Positions 26,010 through 38,339 of a DNA stretch of 64,000 nucleotides are shown here, piece after piece. This DNA comes from Stenopsyche tienmushanensis. Lineage: Eukaryota; Arthropoda; Insecta; Trichoptera; Stenopsychidae. The stretch's first letter is position 1, and each line of letters opens with the position of its first letter. The translations under genes were made by a program, and so were the position numbers. The stretch is taken from positions 1 through 64,000 of the forward strand of contig WACJ01000413.1 of assembly GCA_008973525.1 (NCBI GenBank), given 5' to 3'. The notes below the pieces were generated by a model. That model was not told where the DNA came from. It saw only the letters and a list, made by a program, of their open reading frames with translations, and ran no database searches.

Positions 26010-28336
26010 TCCCACAACTATACAATATTGAAGATATTAATCTGATCGCTGTGCTCTTTCTTTTAATGAAAACATTTAAATTGAAGATATCGCAACCTTA
26101 TGTAAATTTGTATCGAAAGTTTTCAAACAATTACTATATTTTTTTACTTATAAAATGATCAATACTTTTCTCGAAAATGTTAATGAAAGGAGATATGAAC
26201 ATTTGTAAAGTTTTGGGTTCGTCTTCGGCAATTTTACTTCTGTACCATAGTTACCTGCCATTTCTGCGATTCCGATATTCTCCTCAACAGCCGCAAGATC
26301 ACAGCGGCTGACGACCCTAAAACAAAAATATATTTTACTATGACCCCTTGGATTGACATCTTAAATGTCAGATTTGGCCAGAAAGAAATATATTCTGAGT
26401 AAATTTTACAGAAATTACTAAAAAATATCATGAAACTAGCATAAGCTTGGCATTATGCGGCACTATGCATTCTAACAAAGAAATATATTTTACTTTAAAT
26501 CTATGATGCAGTCTAAATGTGTATATAAATGGAATGAATGATTTCTTGAATGGAGTCTATCATCACCCCAATAGTTTGTCTTTAAGATGCAAACAATTTA
26601 ATTCCTCCATTGAGTCTTCTTGATATAATGAACTATTTCGGAATGCTCATTTATGGAGTGCCATTTTTAATCGCATATTCCGCTTTGGGGTTGATTTTAT
26701 TTTTTGAGCGTTCCATACGTTAACAAACATACGCTTGGGTTTTTTGAGTCGATTTATATTTGATACGTTAATCGGATCGATGTTCAAGAGTGTCGCTCAA
26801 TACTAATTATTTGCTAATCGATTTGTTGATCGAAAACTACAAAAAATCGATTTTAAGCGCCCTGGCATAACAATAAACGATAGGTGTTCCTGTTTTTATG
26901 TATTTTTAAAATTATGGTAATAAGATGATGTTTGCGGATTGCAACCATTGGCTTATTTGGAGTATAAATCACGCTTGCACTTCACCCTTGTGCAGTTGCC
27001 CACGCCTTGGATCGTTTTTTTGTAAGCTACCCCTACCTTAGCGAACATCCCTATCAGCGCACAAAAGACCTAACCCTACGCTGCAACCATTACTAACTAT
27101 CAAACGAATAGTGAAAAAGGGGAGGGGAGAACTCTAGAATGTTATGGAGGATGATCTAAAATCTTATTTATAATGTTTTTGATGTATACGTTATGAAAAA
27201 ATATTTTTAAGTAAATAAAAATGTGTGTAGTAAATAAATATTTAAAAATTCTGAATGTCATTTCGATTGAATTCTGAATGTCATTTCGTATTTTAACGTT
27301 GTTGCAAATTTAATACAAATTTTTCGACGCATTTCGGAATTTTTAAAAAAATAAATATTAAATTTGCATAAATAATTCATGAGAAATCATGAGAGTGGAA
27401 TCCTGGAATAAGAAAATGTTTTCCTCGAGGGTCCTTTGTCTCGCAATTCTCTCAAATATCGGTCGCGAATCAAAGGCGAAAATTCTTTCGAAAGTTATTA
27501 TTGATTAAAGGTTCCTCACCACTTAAAGGTCTTCAGGAAGGTATTGGACAGCGAACGCCTGCTTCAGCTTCCACAAACACTTAAACAACCCTTAAAAATT
27601 TAGAGCGCACTAAACGACCTACAACGTAGGAGGTTGAAGCGGTACTGCCTTGGTCCAACTCAAAGACAGGAGATGACCTATTTAATCCATATCGACGCCC
27701 ACAACTATTACGGTTGCATTTGAAAGCTTTTAAAAACTTGAATTGGAGGGGATTTTATCGATGTACACATGGTAAAATCGGGTCACATCCCCGGGAAGTA
27801 GTTAAGTTTGTTGCATTTGATTTTGTATCAAAACGCCAAAAAACGTAGTCGGCCATTTCTAATCGTCCTATTTGTGCTAAACACAATCAATTTTAATTTG
27901 AACCTGATAATCATAGCAAAAGGAACATTGCTTTTAGTGCTTTTGATACAATCGTGTGGGAAATCTTATCAACATTCACAAAGTCCACGTATCAATTTCA
28001 TCAACGATTACATGAAATAAATAAATGGCGTCTATTGAGCTGTTCAATATGAAACAGTGGCTTAAAATATATTTTGTGTATCAATCAATTAGTACACGGT
28101 CTTTCAATAGGGACGCTCAAAATTTGTTACTTTATAGTGGCGTCGAAGAAATATTAGTCAAATTTATTGTGAATTATTTTATAGTATATGGCACTTTATT
28201 ATACAAATTTATAACGTTGAACAACATGCGAAAATTATCAAATTTTATTTTGCTCTCTAATTAACTCTTTTATTGCCCTTGGATAAATCTTTTTCAATAT
28301 TTTCTATTATTTAAAATATAAATTAATATCTTAGTA
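26010..28336. other. no gene recognised
   Basis: AT-rich DNA with short ORFs (26234-26431, 27808-28020, 28025-28264) lacking motifs. The patch at 27400-27760 is less AT-rich and may be a remnant of something coding, but no frame is coherent. Confidence 0.4.
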
Positions 28337-28344
28337 GCTTAGAT

Positions 28345-31102
28345 CAGCGCTTCTTAAACTTATGTAGTCCGTGGACCCCCTCTTGAACAAAATTTTCTTC
28401 GCGGACCCCCTCTTGAAAAATGGGGATCGAATTCTAATATGATTCTTATATGAAATTTATTTAAGGTGTTTTTTCTTTCTTCAAACTTAAAACTCAAATT
28501 AGTAGATAAGCACGAATTAAGTCGAGCTAAAGAATTCGATCTCCGGGATTTTATTTTTCATCGTCGAAAAGTTGGAAAAGACTCATACACACATTCGTGA
28601 ATGCCTTTCGACCACAAGTAGATTTTTTTAATAATCGCTTCTATTTTATCTTCAACTTTAAATATATTTACAGCTGTACCTTGTAGGCTCAAATTAAGTT
28701 CATTTAAATAAGTAAAAATATCAGCTAAATAAGCAACCTTAGCTAACTAGGAAAAATCGTTAAAACATCCACTCAATTCAAACTGCGTATCTATTAAAAA
28801 TAATCCTATTTTATCAAGAAGTTCAAAAAGGCGATTGAGCACTTTCCCGCGTGACAACCAACGTACTTCAGCATGTAATAATACATGTGTATGTTGACTT
28901 CCCATCTCCTCGTATAAAATTTTAAAAATTCGGGAATTGAGTGGACGAACCTTAATGAAATTGACAACTTTAACAACTTCATACAACGTGGTTTTTAAAT
29001 CGGTTGACATATTTTTGGATGCCAATGATTCCCTGTGTATGGAGCAATGATTCCAAATGACCTGAGGTGCTACACCTTTAATAAGAGCAATCAATCCAGT
29101 TTTTGCTCCTGACATTACACGACCCCCATCAGTGCAAATTCCAACACATTTTAACCAATCGATCTCATTTTCAATCATAAAATTATTCAAAATATTAAAT
29201 ATAGCCTTAGCTGTAGTACACGAAGTTAGTGAATCACAAAATTACAAATCTTCTTTAATTTTATATTCAAATTCATACTTAATAAATGATAACAAATTAA
29301 CATTATTAGAAAGATCGATACTCTCATCCAATTGTAGTGAGTAATATTGACTTTTGAGCGCTCTTGAAATTAACTGCTCTTTTACATTATTTGATATGTC
29401 TTCAATCTTATTCTTGACCGTATCATTCGATAATGAAATCAAATTAATATATTTTGTTGCTTTAGGCCCCAACATTATATTTGTTATTACTTTTGTAGCA
29501 GGAAGAATTAGTTGCTCTGCTATATTATGAGGTTTTCCAGCTTTTGCTATTAGTAGGGATACTTCATACGATGCTTTTACTGCGTTTTTACTGATATCAC
29601 TAGTATTGTTTTTTTGCATTAGATTTTGGCTGGAATCATGTTCTCGATTTTTAATTTTGAAAAAATCGATAGACGTACTGAAGTGTTCGCTGTGTTTTGT
29701 TTGCAAATGACGTCGGAGTTTTGCGGGTTTCATACATTCGTTTGATAAACTTTCGCGACATAGAACACAGACAGGTCGGTCTATATTTTTATTACATATA
29801 AATCCAAATGATAAATACTCATCACAATATTTTCTAATTTTACGTTTATTGGTGGATTGGGAGGTTGATGTTTCATCATTTGAGTCACTTTCATCTATAT
29901 TTCGTTTCAGTGTAGATCCAGTTTTTAGCCAATGATCCATTTTATGGGTCAAATAATTAACGTAGAACTACAATAATTAAAAAATAACAAATTATTATCG
30001 TAAAATATATAATACTATCAGAGGTGGGTAAAATACTTTTTAAAAGGATTTAATGGTGTTTTATGTTAAGTTGTCAAAATCAAGCTGTGAAAGAAGGGTG
30101 TAGCGAATTTAGCCGGAATAATTGAACACGATTAGGGATTCTGATTTCTCGATGTTTTTAATTTATTAAGAAATGAAAATTCTCAACATCATTTCTCAAA
30201 TATTTCGAGATTTCTCGAGTATTACATATAAAGTCTTGTAGTAAATATTGCATACAAATATTATTATCTTAAGAGTTACAAATTTTATCTTATTATTGAT
30301 TTTAATTATTCATCTTGACCAGGTATAACACTGACATTATACAACATGGTAAATGAATTATGATATATTTTTGTACAACACGCACTATACAACACGATTT
30401 TTTAAAAAAAATACCATACTTTATTTGGTACAGGCATAGGTCGTTACATGATTAATCATACCAAATATGATGACTAATCACGATGATGTAATGTCAATTT
30501 AGTTGCGTTCGGGCGTATACCTCATATAATACGGATTTGTATTACACGACGTTTATGTGGAACCATATAACCGTTATACGAGGCCAAGGTTTATATCAAT
30601 GACAGATTAATGTTAAGAAATTTGCAAATGTGCATACTTACATTTATTAAAAAATCAAGAAATTTTGATATTAGAACAGCACTAAGTCACTAATGCAATT
30701 TTTATAGTGCACAACGTCACGCCCAAATATGCAATGAACTGCAAAATATTTCTATCGTTCAAAATAAATTATTAACACACATCTGTTTTAGCTTAAAATT
30801 ACAAAAAACACCGCCGACAATCTTTCAACCGTCATAAAATGTAGGTATAATTTCGTCGGATTAACTATTAAGGACTGTCGACTTTCTAAGAAAGTATATA
30901 TATTTTTATGGCGGAACGAATACGTTTGTCGTATCTTTTGTTACTTAAACAAAGATAGGAAGAGCTTGAAAGTAAAAAAAAAATCGGCATTCTTCATTCA
31001 TCCTTCCCAGTTCCACAACCATTTTTTAAATTTTCTTCGCGGACCCCCTGAAGGGCTTCGCGGACCCCCGGGGGTCCGCGGACACCTGTTTAAGAACCGC
31101 TG
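28345..31102 (-). mobile_element. hAT element copy A (ZBED/Charlie type)
   Basis: On the minus strand the 5' end is at 31102, reading CAGCGGTTCTTAAACAGG, and the 3' end is at 28345. The plus strand at 28345 reads CAGCGCTTCTTAAACTTATG. Both ends are followed by repeated GGACCCCC blocks, typical of Charlie-like hAT elements. The element is 2,758 bp. Its two 8-bp flanks do not match each other: GCTTAGAT at 28337-28344 and CCCTAGTA at 31103-31110. The right flank is, however, the exact reverse complement of the flank of copy B. The 1.1 kb between the coding start and the 5' end holds no ORF. Confidence 0.92.
28558..29952 (-). pseudogene. hAT transposase pseudogene, copy A
   Basis: The minus-strand frame starts MTHKMDHWLKTGSTLKR. 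A BED zinc finger follows at residues about 60-90 (CVLC then HLQTKHSEH). After it come the family blocks YEVSLLIAKAGKPHNIAEQL, NIMLGPKATKYINL, LSNDTVKNKIEDIS and LQLDESIDLSNNV. A TAA at 29242 stops the frame after KEDL. The same frame continues FCDSLTSCTTAKAIF, WLKCVGICTDGGRVM, NHCSIHRESLASK, VVNFIKVRPLNSR and EVRWLSRGKVL to a TAG at 28747. It then continues LAKVAYLADIFTYLNEL to TGA at 28558. Family comparison suggests the stops replaced Leu and Trp codons. The C-terminal hAT dimerisation domain is absent, so the copy is non-autonomous. Confidence 0.93.
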
Positions 31103-31134
31103 CCCTAGTATCTTATATCTAATACATAAAAAAT

Positions 31135-31250
31135 ATTTTTTTGTTTGTTCGTATTTAATGCGCTGCCATATCGTTCATCTGATTACGATAAAACATTGTC
31201 AAATTACTGTTTAAACTTGCGGCAATAACATAGGCATAGTAAAAAATGTG
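31135..31250 (-). repeat. solitary satellite monomer, reversed
   Basis: The plus strand reads TTGTTTGTTCGTATTTAATG, CGCTGCCATATCGTTCATCT, GATTACGATAAAAC. Reverse-complemented, it carries all the anchors of the 4.2-7.4 kb monomers in order. About 115 bp is present, similar by eye at roughly 85%. It starts about 25 bp outside the hAT copy A target-site flank. Confidence 0.88.
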
Positions 31251-31725
31251 TATGCAATTTATTACGCGAGAAGCACTACAACCGTCGACTTTTTGTATAT
31301 TTACCAAGTGTTTGGTCTTCGGTGGGTTATACCGCGAGGCGGTAACACACAAACGTCTATGTATATGGGCTGCTCACTCCAAAAATATTGTGTTTCCAAA
31401 AGCACTTTATTAGCACGGTATAAGCATAATCTTTGAGACGGGAAAAAATGTAGAAAAATAACGCGTCCATGAGTCCAACAGGAGATTCGAAATATCGAAA
31501 AGAGGTACATTTGAATTCTTAATTTACCTCTCAAATAATTAATAAGCGCGATCGTTTACTATTTTTTAGCATAAATAATGACAAATTTAATCGTTCAATA
31601 TATGCATTCAAAATTAGATGGATTTACGGTTGTTTACGATATTTGGTGATATCCCAATTGCTATTCAGTGTGAACAGATTATCCTTAGATTAGAATTTTA
31701 TCAATAGCACTCCCGCTGAATTGCA

Positions 31726-32635
31726 TTAAGGCGTCTTCTCACTTTAGGCGCCTCAAAAATAGGCTATTTTCACGATTTTTTTTCGAGGATTTTCGCTAAA
31801 AATTATGGGATAAAATGGATTTTATGTAATACACACATCTTTCAAGTACATGAAAAAATTTATTTTTATTTTTTTGAACAATTATTATAATAAAACAGTA
31901 GCATCGAAAAACCCGTGTAGAAATGTTATGTTCGTGGCTTGTTGATGGTATCTCCGAGATGGGTCATTTGAAACAAAAAAATAAAACAGTTTTAGATTCA
32001 GTATATCAGGGGCTATAGCGCATAGCATCAGATTTTTGATATTTGCGAAAATAACAAAATGGCGTACGTTTTTCGAAAAAGTACAAAAAAAACGCGTTTT
32101 TTTTTGGAGATTTTTGTAAAAAAAATTATTTAAAATCAAAATTTCAAAAATCTGATAATATGCGCTATAGCCATAACTATCATAACTATGAAGAATATGT
32201 CATTCAAATTTCATGACAATCGGTCGGATAGTTTCCGAAATTTCATCAACAAGCCACCGAAAAACCTTGTTTTGAGATAAACGCGTTTAAAGTTTTGGTT
32301 GCAGAAAAATTGCCCAGACACAGCTGTTGAAACACTCGTTGTTATTTTGGGTATTTCCTCCGAAGATCTTCATAAATTGGTTTCAAAACCTCGTGAATGT
32401 CTTCAGCTAGATCAGAAGGATGTTTAAAAGTTTCTATCTGATGTTTTTCACCACTTTCTTGTACTTGCACCATGAGTCTGAACAATACGTATGCAGTCAC
32501 CTAACGGTCGCCCAAAAATGTAGTTAGACTCGTCCGATCTTTATGAAATTTCGATATAACATTTTTGAACATATGTACTTTCAAATAAAATAAAAATCGA
32601 TTTTTTTAAATTTGTAAAGTGAGAAGACGCCTTAA
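31726..32635. mobile_element. 910-bp TTAA-flanked element with 21-bp perfect inverted ends
   Basis: The left end TTAAGGCGTCTTCTCACTTT (plus A) and the right end at 32615-32635 are perfect reverse complements. TTAA at both edges suggests piggyBac-type insertion, although piggyBac ends usually begin CCC, so the superfamily is inferred. There is no transposase. Inside, 32011-32044 and 32139-32172 form a second inverted repeat (34-nt arms, about 30 matching) around GCTATAGCGCAT. It is probably a non-autonomous element mobilised in trans. Confidence 0.85.
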
Positions 32636-33027
32636 ATATACAACTTTTATGACAGGCTTATTGAAGCTATAAAAATATTATAAAGGTGAACTTGATGAAT
32701 AAAGAGATGCAGTTGAATGACGCACAAATCTGATTTGAATCAGATTCAAAGTCCAATTTTAGCACTAAGTCCAACATTACCGTTAGATGGAATCAATCGC
32801 AGCACTTCTACAAGTATCCAGCAATCCCAATCCAGAGATAATCTCATCTATTGATCATTGCTCATACAGCAATAACATAAATTATCATCATAATCCAAAC
32901 ATTTGCTTATTTTCAAATAACACTTCGGTATTTCCAGACATTCGTCATAGTTCGTCAATAGCTCTTACATTTTTGCATACCACGACATTGATTCTATGAC
33001 GTCTGTACAAAATAAATAAAGCGTAAC

Positions 33028-33552
33028 ATGAATCAAAGATATATTTGTATATTCGAAAACTATTATATCGATAATAATTTCATAAAATATTGTATGATAT
33101 TTTATGGAAATCGCCAGGGTACATTTTTGATTTGTTGGAGTACCTATTCCAATTGTATATCATTTCATGGCTGTTTTCGGTTTTTAAATATGATTAATTA
33201 TAACTGGAAACCACAACTCAATCCTAAGTCTTACGAATGTATTTTTTCAACTATTCTACAAGCGTTTGATATGTCATAGATGTTTAACGCTTTTTCAAAA
33301 TGTACCGAAAGTGATAAACGCGTAATAATATCTCCTCGTCAAGGAACTCAAATAATCTGCAACTCCTGTGATATGGATAACAGTGCACTCTCAAATGATG
33401 ATTCATTATGTGTTTTTGTACATGACTTTGTTTTGACGAGCCCAAAATTGAAATTGTATCCATCGCCAGTTGATATATTATTAATTTTTGACAAATCTAT
33501 CGAATCACAAACTGGCAAATATTTTAGAAGTAATGAAGTTTTGATAACAGTA
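33028..33552 (+). pseudogene. unidentified ORF with one internal stop
   Basis: Two open frames (33028-33279 and 33280-33570) are in the same frame and separated only by a TAG at 33277-33279, giving about 175 open codons. It reads FYGNRQGTFLICWSTYSNC, then NWKPQLNPKSYECIF, AFSKCTESDKRVI, CNSCDMDNSALSNDDSLC and LKLYPSPVDILLIFDKSIES. The composition looks like genuine protein. It ends where hAT copy B begins (about 33553), so its 3' part was lost or displaced there. I do not recognise the family. A retrocopy or exon of a host gene is possible, as is another transposon. Confidence 0.4.
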
Positions 33553-33553
33553 C

Positions 33554-34826
33554 TAAAAAAACAATACTAGTGATATCAGTAAAAACGCAGTAAAAGCATC
33601 GTATGAAGTATCCCTACTAATAGCAAAAGCTGGAAAACCTCATAATATAGCAGAGCAACTAATTCTTCCTGCTACAAAAGTAATAACAAATATAATGTTG
33701 GGGCCTAAAGCAACAAAATATATTAATTTGATTTCATTATCGAATGATACGGTCAAGAATAAGATTGAAGACATATCAAATAATGTAAAAGAGCAGTTAA
33801 TTTCAAGAGCGCTCAAAAGTCAATATTACTCACTACAATTGGATGAGAGTATCGATCTTTCTAATAATGTTAATTTGTTATCATTTATTAAGTATGAATT
33901 TGAATATAAAATTAAAGAAGATTTGTAATTTTGTGATTCACTAACTTCGTGTACTACAGCTAAGGCTATATTTAATATTTTGAATAATTTTATGATTGAA
34001 AATGAGATCGATTGGTTAAAATGTGTTGGAATTTGCACTGATGGGGGTCGTGTAATGTCAGGAGCAAAAACTGGATTGATTGCTCTTATTAAAGGTGTAG
34101 CACCTCAGGTCATTTGGAATCATTGCTCCATACACAGGGAATCATTGGCATCCAAAAATATGTCAACCGATTTAAAAACCACGTTGTATGAAGTTGTTAA
34201 AGTTGTCAATTTCATTAAGGTTCGTCCACTCAATTCCCGAATTTTTAAAATTTTATACGAGGAGATGGGAAGTCAACATACACATGTATTATTACATGCT
34301 GAAGTACGTTGGTTGTCACGCGAGAAAGTGCTCAATCGCCTTTTTGAACTTCTTGATGAAATAGGATTATTTTTAATAGATACGCAGTTTGAATTGAGTG
34401 GATGTTTTAACGATTTTTCCTAGTTAGCTAAGGTTGCTTATTTAGCTGATATTTTTACTTATTTAAATGAACTTAATTTGAGCCTACAAGGTACAGCTGT
34501 AAATATATTTAAAGTTGAAGATAAAATAGAAGCGATTATTAAAAAAATCTACTTGTGGTCGAAACGCATTCACGAATGTGTGTATGAGTCTTTTCCAACT
34601 TTTCGACGATGAAAAATAAAATCCCGGAGATCGAATTCTTTAGCTCGACTTGATTCGTGCTTATCTGCTAATTTGAGTTTTAAGTTTGAAGAAAGAAAAA
34701 AAAATCTCAAATAATTTTCATATAAGAATCATATTAGAATTCGATCCCCATTTTTCAAGAGGGGGTCCGCGAAGAAAATTTTGTTCAAGAGGGGGTCCGC
34801 GGACTTCATAAGTTTAAGAAGCGCTG
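33554..34826 (+). mobile_element. hAT element copy B, 5'-truncated
   Basis: Nearly identical to the 3' half of copy A, in opposite orientation. It starts abruptly within the transposase coding region at AAAAAAACAATACTAG, and the sequence to its left is unrelated to copy A. It ends AAGTTTAAGAAGCGCTG at 34826, followed by TACTAGGG (34827-34834). That 8-mer is the exact reverse complement of the 8 bases flanking copy A at 31103-31110. Only a few base differences from copy A are visible in the coding part, and more in the 3' UTR. Confidence 0.93.
33569..34612 (+). pseudogene. hAT transposase pseudogene, copy B
   Basis: It begins inside the protein at SDISKNAVKASYEVSLL, lacking the BED finger. 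It then has the same blocks as copy A: LQLDESIDLSNNV, VGICTDGGRVM, NHCSIHRESLASK, VRPLNSR, EVRWLSREKVL. The same TAA after KEDL (33926-33928) and the same TAG after NDFS (34421-34423) are present, and the frame ends at the same TGA (34610-34612). Two amino-acid differences from copy A stand out: SRG to SRE and LDK to LDE. It is inactive. Confidence 0.93.
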
Positions 34827-34844
34827 TACTAGGGCATCGAATTG

Positions 34845-34975
34845 TTATGTTTTTCATTTCGGTTTTCGTTCCGATTCTGTTTTAAATATTTATATCGGTC
34901 TGATTACGGTTTTCGTTCTGGAAAATTATTGTTTTTTCTGGTTAACGGTTTTCAATTCAGCTCTGGGCTTTCGAT
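34845..34975 (-). repeat. CCGAAA-rich dispersed repeat, fragment
   Basis: The plus strand reads TTTCATTTCGGTTTTCGTTC and GGTCTGATTACGGTTTTCGT. Reversed, this matches the block ending ACCGAAATGAAAAAC at 38640-38660. It abuts the flank of hAT copy B. Confidence 0.55.
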
Positions 34976-34999
34976 AACATCGTAGGAACTTTACTGGTA

Positions 35000-36300
35000 G
35001 ATGCGCTCAAAATATTCAACCTCTTGTGGTTAGATTACTTATTTATAACACTAAAAAAACAATGCAATATATCAACCGATATCTTATAAAAAATGCAAAG
35101 GTGGATTATATATACTTGACTCTTATATAATCATAGAATCTTGATTTAAAATTATATTTTTAAGAGAGGTGATGAAAAAGCGATAGTATTAATTGAATAT
35201 CAAAGGGTCGCAATAATTGTTCCTTTTGGGTGAGTGCAATTCCATTTATGACTAGGTTATAAGGATGGTTGGATAAATATAGGAACAATGTTTGATTCTT
35301 TCAATAATGCTTCAATATAGACACAATATGTTGAAGAAGATATGCAAATAAGGCGATAAAAATTGATTGGTGTCGTTAAACTGCGAGATACATTTGTAAT
35401 GGTGTATTACGAATTTTGAGTACGTTGCATTTGGGTTATGACTTAAACCACTCAGTGTAACGATTATTGTTTAAGATTTATGTTAATCATTCATTTCGAG
35501 CGTCTGACATTTGAACGAATATGTTCCTGGAAGATTTGTCGGCTGTAGCGTGAATGAAACAATGATGTTTGGCTCAATCAAAATAATGGAAACCTCATCA
35601 AATTTTTGATATTTTGCATAAGAAATTGTATTTGAATTCATATGTAAAATGGTCGCAAAAGTGATTATTGAAACAATTATAAAGACGCAAATACAAAATA
35701 TATATTGTTCTATATAAATTCAAATTATTTTGATGTATAGTTAACATATAAAGCAATTGGATAGATTTCTTGCAGTTGTAGCCTTTACAATAAAGCAGCA
35801 AAATTGTACCCTCATAAGGGGTTGCATAAGCACATTAGAATATTGGCTCTTTTATTTATATAGCAGATATACTATTATAATCATATTGGAAAGTTGAGCA
35901 GATTTGATTAAATATAATACATTCTACTCTATTAAAATATATTTTCATAAACAAAATTGCAACGTGAAAATTGAATAGTTTTTATCCCTTGTTTAATATG
36001 CTTCGTATAAAATTAAGGTAATAAATTTTTAATCATAATTATCAAAGATGTCTGAGCATTTTATGATACAAAGATGTCTTAGAAAGAAATGCTGAAATTA
36101 TAAGCGAAAAATTATAATAAAAACGAAATATCTTTCTATTATATTAAATTTACATTGGGTATTAAAAGTTATGTCATATCTTTTACCAATATGCTCTGTG
36201 TGGGAAACCATTTATGAGATCAAATCAAGCAAGAAAATAATATTTGCAAAATATACATCGGAAAGAGAAGTATACCATATGGAATTTTTACTCAGGATGG
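35000..36300. other. AT-rich stretch, no gene recognised
   Basis: No coding motif or element end is visible. The sequence may already belong to the degenerate array that is clear from about 36.3 kb. Confidence 0.3.
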
Positions 36301-38339
36301 ATGCAAATTAAGGCTTTATAAAAATGTGATTTTACAAGTTTATGCAAATTTATTCAATAGCATATTTGATGATTTTCAAAGAATTTAAATGCGGTTGAAA
36401 TAATAATCAGAGCTACATCGTCGAAATATATTTTATAACAAAGAATTTCAACTGGAAATGCTCTCATGACGGAGGCTGAGAGACACGGAGAGAGCAATAT
36501 CAATATTTTGCGGGAGAGCAAGTGAAATGTAAACGGTATTACATTACTGTGAGAATTGTAGAAATTCAAAATGGCTGTTCGACACTACGAATTAATCAAT
36601 ACTAGAAGCTACGAAATATGGCAACGTCTAATTTAACATGCAAAATATTTTTTCGGAAGTCGGCTAATTTATATCACTGACATGATGAAAGAAACATCAA
36701 GTGTAACTTTGTTTGTTAAAAATATATAATATAATACGTTAAGTCTATAATATTTTGGAAATGATAAATAAATATCCTTGGATAGCATTGACTGCCGGAG
36801 GAGATGCTCTTTCTGCAGACTTATGGCTGTAATATCTCTCACAATATATTAATAAATAAAAGGATTAGTTAAGAAGAGAATGCTTACATCAGCATCCAAA
36901 TAGATGTCGATATAGAGGCTTTTAAACGCAGGTTGGCTTCGAAAAAAATTAATTAATATCAAAGTTCAAATATCAAGGAAAATACCATTAAAAATTGATA
37001 TTTTTTCATCATGACGTATGATATTTTATTTCAAGGATGTTTGATAAGTGAGGTTTCTAGAGCATACTCGATCCAAATATATGAGTAATTTGGGATTTAA
37101 CGACATGATATCACATAAATCGGCAATAATTTTATTGAAGAAAATGTTGGAAATTTCCCACAACAGTGATGGTAGTATGAAAACTTTTATATAAAATTAA
37201 AATTAAATAAATACATCGCAAATATTACAAAAGCCCTAAATGATAAATTGTGAGGATAAGTTAATACGTTTTTATTCAGGAATTTTGTCTCTTATTTCAG
37301 TATTGAAAATACTCAATTTAAACAAAACGTTCTTGTGACTGAAGAACGTTGTATAAAATAATCAAAGGACGAGCAAAGTAAATGTTTGAGAAGATTATAT
37401 AATTAATATCGCCTTTATCCCGGTATTTTACAAATAGACGGAAATGCATTAAAATCATTTTCTATAATGGAAGTCTCTGCTCGCGACAGGATAAAATTAG
37501 GAACAATAGCTATTTAGTACGATGATTTTGTACAATAGTGCTTTAATTCAGACAGTTATAGACGGGATAAAAACATGATACATGGATTTCAATTATGAAG
37601 GCTTATTCTCAAATATGGGTGCAAAATAGGACTTCATAAAATAATGATGACGTTTAAAATATATGTATTTGCTCTTGCGATAGATTTCATTTATAACTGC
37701 AATTTTATAAAATGTAAAGTCACATCGATGTGAAATTAAAACAAAGAGATTCCTAGGAAGAAATATCCTCATGGTTGGTATATCATACCTGCTGAGAGAC
37801 ACAGATATGGCATTACTAATAATTTGTTGAAGAGTGAGTGAAATGCCAACAGTAGAAGCCCGGGAATACTAAAAATAGTTGCTGGGTGATATAAACTAAT
37901 CAATACAGGAGGCTATGGCAAATGGCGTCGTTTTTGTTCTGGTAATAACGAGTAACGTAGCAAATGAAGGGCTGTCGAAGACGATTAAGAAAGTGTCCTT
38001 ACCTTTACGTTTTTTTTTCCATTAATATCAATTATCTTGGCGGAAGATGAACGATGATGTGCAACAATGTAATATTTTTCGCTTTTAAATATGGCATTTA
38101 TAATGAATTTCGACCTTAGTATTTATCTTATCATATACTTAAACAAACGAGAACGACGCCGAAAAATTGTAATTCCATATGGTATGCATTTTCTTTGTAT
38201 ATTCATATTCTTAATAATCAAGAGTATGAACAAAATTACTTTTTCCCTAAGTTTATTTTAGACATAAAATAATATTAAACCCTAAGAATAAGTAATGAAT
38301 AAAACTTTATCATACGTCATACGACGTAGATAATATACC

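Noticed and set aside
29132..29344. 70-codon ORF antisense to hAT copy A, repeated at 33826-34038
   Set aside because: It is the antisense shadow of the hAT transposase. It recurs only because the transposon does.
30320..30600. Possible nested MITE in the 5' region of hAT copy A (repeated TACAACACG and ATTACACGACG)
   Set aside because: The internal repeats are suggestive, but no clear inverted ends or target duplication could be placed.
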